Source of the DNA: Candidatus Pacearchaeota archaeon | Lineage (GTDB): Archaea > Nanoarchaeota > Nanoarchaeia > Pacearchaeales > GW2011-AR1 | Assembly (NCBI GenBank): GCA_002686195.1 | Contig: NZAS01000033.1 | Coordinates: 1 to 11,967 of the forward strand | DNA length: 11,967 nucleotides | Reading direction: 5' to 3' | In this document: piece after piece, positions 4,814 to 11,967 of the stretch | How the letters are laid out: each line of letters starts with the position of its first letter | Numbering within the stretch: position 1 is the first letter of the stretch | The notes under the pieces: model-generated | Database searches by the model: none | Told to the model about the DNA's origin: nothing | What the model saw: the letters and a program-made list of their open reading frames with translations, nothing else | Program-made: the position numbers and the translations under genes

Positions 4814-5962
4814 ATGAAATTTGCTCATCTTGGCGACTGCCATCTTGGATCTTGGCGACTCCCAGAACTTCAACAATTAAATTTCCAAAGTTTTTCTTTA
4901 GCAATAAACAAATGCATCTCCCGCCAAGTAGACTTCGTCTTAATCGCTGGCGACCTATTTGATTCAGCTTATCCCCCAATAGAAATATTAAAGAACACCT
5001 TCCAAGAATTCAAAAAACTCTATGACGCGCAAATCCCTTGTTTCCTAATCGCAGGCTCCCATGACTATTCAGTTTCAGGAAAAACATTCTTAGATGTCTT
5101 AGAAAAATCAGGATTTTGTAAAAACGCTACAAGATTCGAGATAAAAGATGACAAAATAATGCTCCTCCCCATAATTTACGAAAACGCTGCAATCTACGGC
5201 TACCCTGGAAAAAAATCAAGTCTAGAAGTTAATGAAATCAAAAATATAAAACTCCAAGACGCACCAGGAATGTTTAAAATATTAATGCTCCACACAGCCA
5301 TAAGAGATGCAGTCCCAACTCTCCCAATCGAAACAGTTGATGAAACCCTCCTGCCAGAAGTGGATTACCTCGCATTAGGACATTTACACATAAATTACCA
5401 CAAAGAAAACAGGGTTTATTCAGGCCCAACTTTCCCAAACAATTTATCAGAACTCGAAGACTTAAAACAAGGTTCTTTCTACATTTTTGATAACGGTAAA
5501 ATAGAAAGGCAACAAATAAAGATAAAAGAAGTAATCTCAATGAATTTTGAGATAAAAGATGCCTTAACAGCCACAGAAAAAATTCTTTCAGGTTTAGAAA
5601 CCCTAGATGTCAAAGACAAAATAGTCACAATAAAACTCAAAGGATTCTTAGAAAAAGGAAAAACCACAGATATCGATTTCACAAAAATTGAAAATTATCT
5701 AAAATCTAAAGCCTGTTTTCTCCTACTCAGAAGCACATCTCAACTTCACATGGAAGAGCCAGAAATAAACTTTGATTCAATCATCTCCGAAAACCTAGAA
5801 TCTGAAATAATTAATAAGTTCAAAGAATCCAATCCAAATAAGTTCAATTCCCTAGTTCCAGACTTAATAAAATCTCTTCAATTAGAAAAACAAGAAGATG
5901 AAACTTCTGCAGTCTTCCAAGACCGTTTGCATGCAGAAACCAAAAAAATTATTCAACTATGA
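4814..5962 (+). CDS. mre11: DNA double-strand break repair nuclease Mre11
   Basis: 382 aa. Mre11 is a manganese-dependent nuclease of the calcineurin-like phosphoesterase family that trims DNA ends with Rad50. Metal-site motifs in order: GDCHLG (Asp8, His10), AGDLFD (Asp47), GSHD (82-84 with His83), LHT (His160) and GHLH (His190, His192). The third motif is usually GNHD; Ser82 replaces the Asn that normally helps bind metal and stabilise the reaction. A capping domain follows (about 230-310). The C-terminal part (about 320-382) is likely the Rad50-binding helices. The stop overlaps the rad50 start as ATGA, a translationally coupled operon. No herA or nurA lies in the window. Confidence 0.95.
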   Translation: MKFAHLGDCHLGSWRLPELQQLNFQSFSLAINKCISRQVDFVLIAGDLFDSAYPPIEILKNTFQEFKKLYDAQIPCFLIAGSHDYSVSGKTFLDVLEKSGFCKNATRFEIKDDKIMLLPIIYENAAIYGYPGKKSSLEVNEIKNIKLQDAPGMFKILMLHTAIRDAVPTLPIETVDETLLPEVDYLALGHLHINYHKENRVYSGPTFPNNLSELEDLKQGSFYIFDNGKIERQQIKIKEVISMNFEIKDALTATEKILSGLETLDVKDKIVTIKLKGFLEKGKTTDIDFTKIENYLKSKACFLLLRSTSQLHMEEPEINFDSIISENLESEIINKFKESNPNKFNSLVPDLIKSLQLEKQEDETSAVFQDRLHAETKKIIQL

Positions 5963-8037
5963 AATTAAAAAAAATAACTCTGAAAAACATAAGGTCTTAC
6001 AAAGAGCAAGAAATAGAATTTCCAGACGGCTCTCTTTTACTTTCAGGAGACGTCGGTTCCGGAAAATCTTCAATTTTATTAGCAATAGAATACGCTCTCT
6101 TCGGTCTTCAGCCAGGACAGAAAGGCGCAGCCCTATTAAGAAATTCATCAACTTTAGGTGAAGTATTACTAGAGTTCGAAATAGACGGAAAAGAGATTTT
6201 AATAGAAAGACGTCTTCGCCGTTCTAGCAAAACCGTAACAAACGAATATGCAGCCATAACAATAGACGGCCAAAAAACAGAATCCTCGATAACAGAACTA
6301 AAAACCAAAATTATCAATCTCTTAAACTATCCACACGAATTCATAAAAAGAAATAACATTCTTTATAGATATACAGTTTACACTCCACAAGAACAAATGC
6401 GTCAAATAATTTCCGAAGATCCTGAGACAAGACTTAATATCTTAAGGCATATTTTTGGAATGGACAAATACAAAAGAATAAAAGAAAATCTTTCTCTAAC
6501 TCTCTCTGTTCTCAAAGAAAAATCAAAACTTCTTCAAGGTGAAATTTCAACTTTAGACAAAGATAAGCAAGACCTCGTCCTATCTAACAATCTTCTCTTA
6601 GAATTAAAACAAAGATTATCACAAAAATCTTTGAATCTAAAACAAAAAACAAACATCAGAAAAAACATTGAGTCCCAAATTCAAGGATTAGAAGACAAAA
6701 TTAAAGAAAAACAAAAATTTGAAAGAAGCGCCGAAAAAACTTCAGTCCTTCTAACAATAAAACAAGAAAACCTTTCAACTCTGACTTCCCAAATCCAGGA
6801 ATCCAAATCTTTTCTCCAGCAAAAACAACCATTCATCCAAGAAGAATATGATTCTACGCTCAATCTTCTATCTGCTTTAAATAAAAAAATACAATCTCTT
6901 AACTCAGAAAACATACAAGTTTTAGGTCAAATGTCGTCGTTAAATAAAGAACAACAGGGTTCAATAGAAAAAAGACAAAGAATATTCAAGATAGATATCT
7001 GTCCAACTTGTCTTCAAGACGTAAACGACACCCATAAACACAACATTCTAAATGAAACAGAATCTTTTCTCTCAAAAGTAAAGAATACTCTATCTGAATT
7101 AGAACACTTGCAAACTTCTCAAACTGAAGAAATCATTTCTCTTTCAAAACAAAAATCCCAGATTGAAGAAAAAAAGTTGTCTCTAGATTTAATAAAATCC
7201 AAATTAGAACATTATACCCAAACAGAAATCCGACTTGCCCAATTAGAAAAATCAAAAGTAGAATTAGAAGAAGACCTTCTCCTACTAAAAAAGCATTTTA
7301 ATGAGTTAAAAGAAAACATATCCAATTTCTCAAAATTCGATCTCCAATATAAAGAGAAAGCCCAAGCCTTAGCCCTCGCTCAATCAGAAGAAAAATCCTC
7401 AGAAATTCAAATCGCAGAAATAAAAAAAGAATATGACTTAACAGTCCTCCAAATTTCAAAAATCAAAGACACTATTCAAGAAAAAGAACAGATAGAAAAA
7501 AGACTTGCAAACCTCTCAGAATTATATGACTGGCTTTCAACTTCTTTTCTAAATCTTATTGAATTTACTGAAAGAAGTCTTCTTTTAAGATTAAGAAACG
7601 AGTTCTCAAAACTTTTCAGCCAATGGTTCAAATTCCTTGTCCCAGAAGAATCTTTCCAAGTAAATCTTGATGAAACCTTCACCCCATTAATTATCCAAAA
7701 CCAAGTTGAAATGGAATACGCTTTTCTCTCCGGAGGGGAAAGAACAGCCGTCGCCCTAGCATATCGCCTTGCTTTAAACCAAACAATAAACTCGATACTA
7801 AGTAAAATCAAAACTCACGACATAGTAATCTTAGACGAGCCCACAGACGGCTTCTCAGACGCCCAAATCGACAAAATCAGAGATGTCCTAGACGAACTAA
7901 ACATATCCCAACTAATCATCGTCAGCCACGAGCAAAAAATAGAATCCTTCGTTGATAACATAATAAGAATAAAGAAATCATCTGGGATTTCTGAACTAGA
8001 AACCTCTCAAACTTCCCAAGTCTCCCAAATTAAATAG
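5959..8037 (+). CDS. rad50: DNA double-strand break repair ATPase Rad50
   Basis: 692 aa. This ABC-type ATPase clamps DNA ends and gates Mre11 activity. Walker A is GDVGSGKSS (30-38), the Q-loop Gln is in YTPQEQM (about 140-146), the signature is LSGGERTA (590-597), Walker B/D-loop is VILDEPTDGFSD (about 623-634) and the H-loop His657 is in VSHE. Two coiled-coil arms of roughly 190 residues flank the zinc hook CPTC (348-351). The total is clearly shorter than Pyrococcus Rad50 (about 880), so the arms are reduced, while all catalytic motifs are intact. The C terminus has a Ser/Thr/Gln-rich tail with TSQTSQVSQ. It overlaps mre11 by four bases. Confidence 0.97.
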   Translation: MKLKKITLKNIRSYKEQEIEFPDGSLLLSGDVGSGKSSILLAIEYALFGLQPGQKGAALLRNSSTLGEVLLEFEIDGKEILIERRLRRSSKTVTNEYAAITIDGQKTESSITELKTKIINLLNYPHEFIKRNNILYRYTVYTPQEQMRQIISEDPETRLNILRHIFGMDKYKRIKENLSLTLSVLKEKSKLLQGEISTLDKDKQDLVLSNNLLLELKQRLSQKSLNLKQKTNIRKNIESQIQGLEDKIKEKQKFERSAEKTSVLLTIKQENLSTLTSQIQESKSFLQQKQPFIQEEYDSTLNLLSALNKKIQSLNSENIQVLGQMSSLNKEQQGSIEKRQRIFKIDICPTCLQDVNDTHKHNILNETESFLSKVKNTLSELEHLQTSQTEEIISLSKQKSQIEEKKLSLDLIKSKLEHYTQTEIRLAQLEKSKVELEEDLLLLKKHFNELKENISNFSKFDLQYKEKAQALALAQSEEKSSEIQIAEIKKEYDLTVLQISKIKDTIQEKEQIEKRLANLSELYDWLSTSFLNLIEFTERSLLLRLRNEFSKLFSQWFKFLVPEESFQVNLDETFTPLIIQNQVEMEYAFLSGGERTAVALAYRLALNQTINSILSKIKTHDIVILDEPTDGFSDAQIDKIRDVLDELNISQLIIVSHEQKIESFVDNIIRIKKSSGISELETSQTSQVSQIK

Positions 8038-8042
8038 AAATA

Positions 8043-8065
8043 TTTAAATATAGTATCTATTTAAT
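8043..8065 (+). promoter_or_regulatory. Promoter region of psmB
   Basis: Two candidates lie after the rad50 stop. TTTAAATA at 8043-8050 would start transcription about 19 nt before the ATG. TATTTAAT at 8058-8065 is centred 30.5 nt before the ATG and would give a very short leader. This gene departs from the exact 26-nt leaderless spacing seen at other promoters here. I see no clear Shine-Dalgarno. Confidence 0.4.
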
Positions 8066-8091
8066 CCAAGTATTGCTTCTAACAAGTTAAA

Positions 8092-8748
8092 ATGAAAGAA
8101 GAAGTTTCTCAAAACGCGTTAAAAACAGGTACAAGCATAGTTGGAATTGTCTGTAAAGACGGCTGCGTCATGGCTTCAGATAGACGAGTTACAGCCGGCG
8201 GACAAATAGTTGTCCAAAAGAATATGCAAAAAACAATCAGAATTAACGATTATCTTTTAATGGCAATTTCAGGAAGCGCCTCAGACGCAAAAATGCTTGC
8301 AAATATTTTATCAGCAGAACTAAGACTAAAAGAATTAACCACGAAATCTCGCCCATCAGTAGAAGAATCAGCAAACCTTCTTGCTCATATGTCTTACAAA
8401 AACATTAGAACACCTTCGATGATCCCCCCAATTGTCGGAAGTATAGTGGGCGGTTTTAACGAAGACGGTTCAGCAGAATTGTTCACGATAGAGCCAGCAG
8501 GCGGAATAGACAAAATACAAAACTACGACGCAAACTTTTCATCAGGAATGCCTTACATCTTAGGCCTTTTAGAAGGAAAATACAACGAGAATATAACAGT
8601 TAAAGAAGGACTAGAACTCGCAAAAGAAGCAATACAAACAGGAATCGAAAGAGACCCCGCATCTGGAAACGGAATAGATGTATTCTCAGTCACGAAATCT
8701 GGAATAAAACACGAAGTTTCTCAAAAAATAGTTCCACAGTACAAGTAA
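8092..8748 (+). CDS. psmB: Proteasome subunit beta
   Basis: 218 aa. This is the catalytic Thr-type subunit of the 20S proteasome, which degrades unfolded proteins in the cytosol with alpha subunits and an AAA+ unfoldase. A 13-residue propeptide ends KTG, so autocleavage at Gly13|Thr14 would expose the nucleophile Thr14 in TSIVGIV. The acidic partner is Asp30 (ASDRRVT, position 17 of the mature chain), and the active-site Lys is probably Lys47 in QKNMQK, one residue later than in the Thermoplasma enzyme. The conserved ERDPASGNGIDV near the C terminus carries the supporting Asp and Ser. The alpha subunit is not in the window. The aCPSF1 gene follows after seven bases, probably in one transcript. 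Confidence 0.95.
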   Translation: MKEEVSQNALKTGTSIVGIVCKDGCVMASDRRVTAGGQIVVQKNMQKTIRINDYLLMAISGSASDAKMLANILSAELRLKELTTKSRPSVEESANLLAHMSYKNIRTPSMIPPIVGSIVGGFNEDGSAELFTIEPAGGIDKIQNYDANFSSGMPYILGLLEGKYNENITVKEGLELAKEAIQTGIERDPASGNGIDVFSVTKSGIKHEVSQKIVPQYK

Positions 8749-8755
8749 TCACAAA

Positions 8756-10648
8756 ATGGCAGATATCTTGAAGACGATTAAAGAAAAGTTACCTGGAAAG
8801 GTAAGCGATGCAATCTTTGAAGGAGCCAATATAGTTCTTTACACCAAAGATAAAGAATTTTTTAAAGACAGTGAAACCAAAATAAAAGAAATAGTTGATT
8901 CTATAAAAAAGAGAATAGAATTAAGGGCAGACAAAGAAATCTTAGCTTCAGAAGAAGAAACTGAAAAAACAATCAAAGCCCACGTGCCTCCCGAAGCAGA
9001 AATCACAAACGTAATTTTCGATGTCCAGCGTTCTACAGTAATCATAGAAGCAAAAAAGCCAGGCCTAGTAATTGGAAAGCAAGGCTCAATCTTAAACGAC
9101 ATAAAAAAATCAACCCTCTGGATTTCAACAGTTCAAAGAAGCCCCGCAATTCAAAGTAAAATAACAGAAAAAATCCGTTCTGTCTTGTATGCAAACAACA
9201 CATACAGAAGAAAATTTTTAAACGACATCGGACAAAAAATCTACAAAGATTGGTCTTCCGAAAAAATGGAAATGTGGGTCCGTTTAACTTATCTAGGTGG
9301 GGGCCGTCAAGTTGGTCGTTCATGTCTCCTTCTTCACACACCAAATTCCAAAGTTCTCTTAGATTGCGGAATAAACCCAGCTATAACAGAAGGAGCTGAA
9401 AGATTTCCATATTTAGATGTTACAGAAATAGGTGATTTAGCTTCTCTAGATGCGATTATTTTAAGCCACGCACACCTAGACCACTGCGGACTTATTCCTT
9501 ACTTATACAAAATGGGATACAAAGGCCCAATTTACTTAACGGCCCCAACTCGCGACATAGCCTCATTACTACAATTAGACTTAATAGGCGTCGCTTACAA
9601 AAAAGCAGAAGCCCCAATTTACAGGGCTGAAGACATAAAAGACACCGTAAAACACTCAGTAACTCTAAATTACGGAGAAGTCACAGACATAACCCCAGAC
9701 ATTAGAATAACAATGTATAATGCAGGCCACGTTCTAGGCTCAGCCCAAGTCCACATAAACATCGGCAATGGATTGCACAACTTTGTCTATTCAGGAGACA
9801 CAAAATATGGTAAGACTCGTCTTCTCGATCCTGCAAACAACCGTTTCCCAAGAATTGAAACTCTCCAAATGGAATCAACCTACGGTTCAAAAGAAGACAT
9901 ATTACCTCCAAGAAAAGAAGTGGAAAATAAATTTATAGAACTTGTCAAAGAAACAATTGATAAAAAAGGAAAAGTTCTTCTTCCAGAACTAGGTCTCGGC
10001 CACTCTCAAGAAACAATGCTTCGTGTCGAAGAAGCTATAAGGACAGGAGAGATCCCACAAATCCCAGTTTACATCGATGGAATGATTTGGGACATTAACG
10101 CAATCCACACTGCCTATCCTGACTTTCTATCAGCATCTGTAAGAAATCAAATATTTCAAGACAACAATCCATTTGTCTCAGAAATCTTTCAGCGTATTGG
10201 TTCTCCAGCAGAAAGAAAGGCAGTAATTGAAGGAGGCCCTTGCATAATCATCGCAACATCTGGAATGCTTGTAGGAGGTGCTTCCGTAGAATATTTCAAA
10301 AACCTTGCAGAAAACGAAAATAACCTTTTAGTCTTAAGTTCTTATCAAGGTCCAGGTTCTTTAGGAAGACAAGTTCAAGAAGGCGCAAAAGAAGTAACAA
10401 TGAGCAAAGATTTTGGGGGAGAAAGAATCACAGTAAATATGAAAACAGTCTTACTCTCTGGCCTTTCTCCACACTCAAACCGTAATGAGCTAATGCAATA
10501 TGTATCAAGAATGAATCCAAAACCAAAACGAATAGTCATAAACCACGGAGAGCCCTCAAAATCTCTCGATTTGGCCTCTTCAATCTACAAATCAAACAGA
10601 ATCGAGACTTCCGTCCCAAAGAACCTTGAAACAATTCGTCTTAAGTAA
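8756..10648 (+). CDS. KH-domain beta-CASP ribonuclease aCPSF1 (FttA-type)
   Basis: 630 aa, the usual aCPSF1 length. aCPSF1 is a zinc ribonuclease related to CPSF73 that cuts RNA and acts as a general archaeal termination factor at U-rich sites. N-terminal KH domains (about 1-70 and 70-145) include the GxxG-type loop VIGKQG (105-110). The metallo-beta-lactamase fold carries LDCG (Asp203), HAHLDH (238-243), AGHVLGSA (His325) and SGD (Asp348). Beta-CASP motifs are MESTYG (Glu373), SPHSN (His573) and NHGE (His597), so all metal and catalytic positions are present. Departures from common family wording are LGLGHSQE (412-419) where VGRxQE is typical, and SPHSN where SGHSD is typical. It follows psmB by seven bases; this pairing recurs in archaea. 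Confidence 0.95.
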   Translation: MADILKTIKEKLPGKVSDAIFEGANIVLYTKDKEFFKDSETKIKEIVDSIKKRIELRADKEILASEEETEKTIKAHVPPEAEITNVIFDVQRSTVIIEAKKPGLVIGKQGSILNDIKKSTLWISTVQRSPAIQSKITEKIRSVLYANNTYRRKFLNDIGQKIYKDWSSEKMEMWVRLTYLGGGRQVGRSCLLLHTPNSKVLLDCGINPAITEGAERFPYLDVTEIGDLASLDAIILSHAHLDHCGLIPYLYKMGYKGPIYLTAPTRDIASLLQLDLIGVAYKKAEAPIYRAEDIKDTVKHSVTLNYGEVTDITPDIRITMYNAGHVLGSAQVHINIGNGLHNFVYSGDTKYGKTRLLDPANNRFPRIETLQMESTYGSKEDILPPRKEVENKFIELVKETIDKKGKVLLPELGLGHSQETMLRVEEAIRTGEIPQIPVYIDGMIWDINAIHTAYPDFLSASVRNQIFQDNNPFVSEIFQRIGSPAERKAVIEGGPCIIIATSGMLVGGASVEYFKNLAENENNLLVLSSYQGPGSLGRQVQEGAKEVTMSKDFGGERITVNMKTVLLSGLSPHSNRNELMQYVSRMNPKPKRIVINHGEPSKSLDLASSIYKSNRIETSVPKNLETIRLK

Positions 10649-10649
10649 G

Positions 10650-10657
10650 TATTAAAA
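10650..10657 (+). promoter_or_regulatory. TATA box of the presenilin-like gene
   Basis: TATTAAAA centred 26.5 nt before the ATG at 10680, right after the aCPSF1 stop. A pyrimidine-rich run (CTCCTTTCTCCTTTTCTCCC, 10659-10678) between box and start could double as a termination zone for aCPSF1. Confidence 0.5.
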
Positions 10658-10679
10658 ACTCCTTTCTCCTTTTCTCCCA

Positions 10680-11621
10680 ATGAAACACAACATAAAAATA
10701 ATTGCTATTCTTTTGACAATGTTCCTTGTCTCACAACTAATTGGGATTTTTATAATTGGAATCTATTCTCCTCAAGTTTCCCAAGTCATAGATGACGAAG
10801 GAAATCTTCTAAACGTAACATCATATAACTTACCTTATGGAATGGAACCTCCTGAAGGTGTAAGCCCCGCAGGAACTTTAATCTCAATAGCAATAGCCAT
10901 AGCAATCGCAGTCGTTGTCATCTTGCTCTTAATGAAATTCAAAGTAGAACTCTTCCTTAGACTTTGGTTCTTCGCAGTTGTCACACTGGCCTTAGCAATA
11001 TCTCTTAATGCTATTTTCTTCAAATTCCAATTACCTTCAGCAGCAATAATCGCAATAGCCATAGCTCTCCCTCTGGCCTTCATAAAAATCTTCAAAAGAA
11101 ATATCATAGTTCACAATATAACAGAACTAGCAATCTACCCAGGAATCGCAGCCATCTTCGTTCCCCTATTAAACATCTGGACAGTCGTTCTCTTATTAAT
11201 CCTAATTTCAATTTACGATATGTACGCAGTTTGGAAAGCAGGCTTCATGCAGAAAATGGCCCAGTACCACATTGAAAAACTTCGACTTTTCCCAGGATTC
11301 TTCCTTCCAACCTTAGGAAAGAAACAAAAAGCAATGATGAAAGACGCAAAAACCTCTCCATCCAAAGCAAAGAAACTAAAAGACAAGAAAATCAAAGTAA
11401 ATGTAGCAATCCTCGGTGGCGGAGACGTCGTATTCCCAATGATCCTCGCGGGCGTTGTCTTAAACACCCTTGGCCTTCTCCCAGCCCTAATAATAGTAGC
11501 AGGAGCAACAGCAGCCCTTGCAACCCTATTCTACTATAGCAAGAAAGGAAAATCCTACCCAGCCATGCCCTTCATAACTATAGGATCTCTAATTGCACTA
11601 GGAATAGCGTTTTTAATTTAA
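10680..11621 (+). CDS. Presenilin/signal-peptide-peptidase-like intramembrane aspartyl protease
   Basis: 313 aa, about nine hydrophobic segments. It fits the archaeal presenilin-homologue group (peptidase family A22), which cuts membrane-spanning helices. The two catalytic aspartates are visible: Asp180 in SIYDMYAV (YD motif) and Asp249 in GGGDVVFPMI (GxGD motif). The third signature is PAMP (294-297) where PAL is typical. A long basic loop between the two Asp segments (about 213-240, rich in Lys) corresponds to the cytoplasmic loop of presenilins. An N-terminal segment (about 7-29) is followed by an extracytoplasmic stretch with the sequon NVTS. It has its own TATA box, and its stop overlaps the stop of the convergent gene by two bases. 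Confidence 0.88.
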   Translation: MKHNIKIIAILLTMFLVSQLIGIFIIGIYSPQVSQVIDDEGNLLNVTSYNLPYGMEPPEGVSPAGTLISIAIAIAIAVVVILLLMKFKVELFLRLWFFAVVTLALAISLNAIFFKFQLPSAAIIAIAIALPLAFIKIFKRNIIVHNITELAIYPGIAAIFVPLLNIWTVVLLLILISIYDMYAVWKAGFMQKMAQYHIEKLRLFPGFFLPTLGKKQKAMMKDAKTSPSKAKKLKDKKIKVNVAILGGGDVVFPMILAGVVLNTLGLLPALIIVAGATAALATLFYYSKKGKSYPAMPFITIGSLIALGIAFLI

Positions 11622-11967
11622 GAAGACCAAGTCGGAGGAACCCAAAGTTGAGGCTTATTCATTTTCAACAGATATCTAACATAATCAGGATTTGCACCCC
11701 TAATTCCACCAATGGTGTGTCTACCAATGTGTGAAGGTTCTTCATCATCCCACCTGTAAAAATCTCTATGTTTACCGTCTTCAAGAGGAATTGGCTCATA
11801 AATCAAATGTGGAAATAATATAGCTTCGTCTCCATTCGTAATACCTCTATAAACTCCCCTAACTGAAACATTCCCAATAAACATTTCAACTAATTTATCT
11901 CTAAAATGAGGCCATGGTTCATCGTGATTATCCACAAAGCCTACATTCATATGCTTCTCTAAATCAG
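11618..11967 (-). CDS. Unrecognised protein, 5' end outside the window
   Basis: At least 110 aa from an ATG at 11950, but the frame stays open to the window edge (reading ..DLEKH before that Met), so the true start is probably outside. I do not recognise the family. The visible part is rich in Trp, His, Asp and Pro (DNHDEPWPHF, RWDDEEPSHIGRHTIGG, QLWVPPTWSS) and has no membrane segment. Several His/Asp/Glu residues could bind metal, but no known motif is clear. Codons often end in T or G, unlike the plus-strand genes. The stop codon TTA/TAA overlaps the stop of the presenilin-like gene (11619-11621), a tail-to-tail arrangement without a spacer. Confidence 0.6.
   Translation of the reverse strand, partial: DLEKHMNVGFVDNHDEPWPHFRDKLVEMFIGNVSVRGVYRGITNGDEAILFPHLIYEPIPLEDGKHRDFYRWDDEEPSHIGRHTIGGIRGANPDYVRYLLKMNKPQLWVPPTWSS

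Noticed and set aside
5898..6161. 87-aa plus-strand frame across the mre11-rad50 junction
   Set aside because: It overlaps well-supported coding sequence of both genes in another frame, and its basic low-complexity sequence is typical of a shadow frame.
7983..8034. Ser/Thr/Gln-rich Rad50 tail as a regulatory phosphorylation cluster
   Set aside because: Short low-complexity tails are common, and no matching kinase system is known for these archaea; it is noted only in the gene entry.

Overview
The window looks like a chromosomal segment of an AT-rich DPANN-type archaeon (Woesearchaeota/Pacearchaeota-like). The signs are an archaeal information-processing gene set (Mre11-Rad50, 20S proteasome beta subunit, KH/beta-CASP ribonuclease aCPSF1, presenilin-type protease), an archaeal SRP RNA, U73 on tRNA-Thr with no encoded CCA, short secreted proteins with a KRG-type N-terminal anchor, and TATA boxes centred about 26 nt before start codons (leaderless mRNAs). 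The phylum is an inference from gene content and style.

Region 1-1340 (minus strand) is the accessory part. It holds an intact tRNA-Thr(CGT), then a short degenerate tRNA-Thr-like 5' segment, a 329-aa LAGLIDADG homing endonuclease with its own TATA box, and a tRNA 3' half (variable loop, T arm, acceptor strand, U73). Just past this 3' half, 24 nt of T arm plus acceptor are tandemly duplicated, and the second copy is split by a 49-nt insert that is exactly filled by two hairpins. I read this as a second tRNA-Thr-like gene invaded or broken by a mobile endonuclease, plus a small structured insertion.

Region 1300-3030 holds argS, divergent from the tRNA-Thr gene. Region 3078-3728 holds a 52-aa one-TM protein, SRP RNA, and a 57-aa membrane protein that, unlike every other gene here, has a strong Shine-Dalgarno and no TATA box at the leaderless spacing. 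Region 3761-4772 holds two adjacent genes for N-terminally anchored, pilin-like extracellular proteins.

Region 4814-8037 is a mre11-rad50 operon (ATGA overlap) for double-strand-break processing. Region 8092-10648 pairs the proteasome beta subunit with aCPSF1, linking protein turnover with RNA 3'-end processing and transcription termination. Region 10680-11621 is a presenilin-like intramembrane aspartyl protease, whose stop codon overlaps that of a convergent, partial, unrecognised gene running off the right edge.

No CRISPR array, transposase, rRNA or replication origin was seen. All gaps between genes are under 300 bases. The best candidate for something undescribed is the rearranged tRNA/endonuclease/double-hairpin locus at the left end, followed by the SD-led small membrane gene behind SRP RNA.
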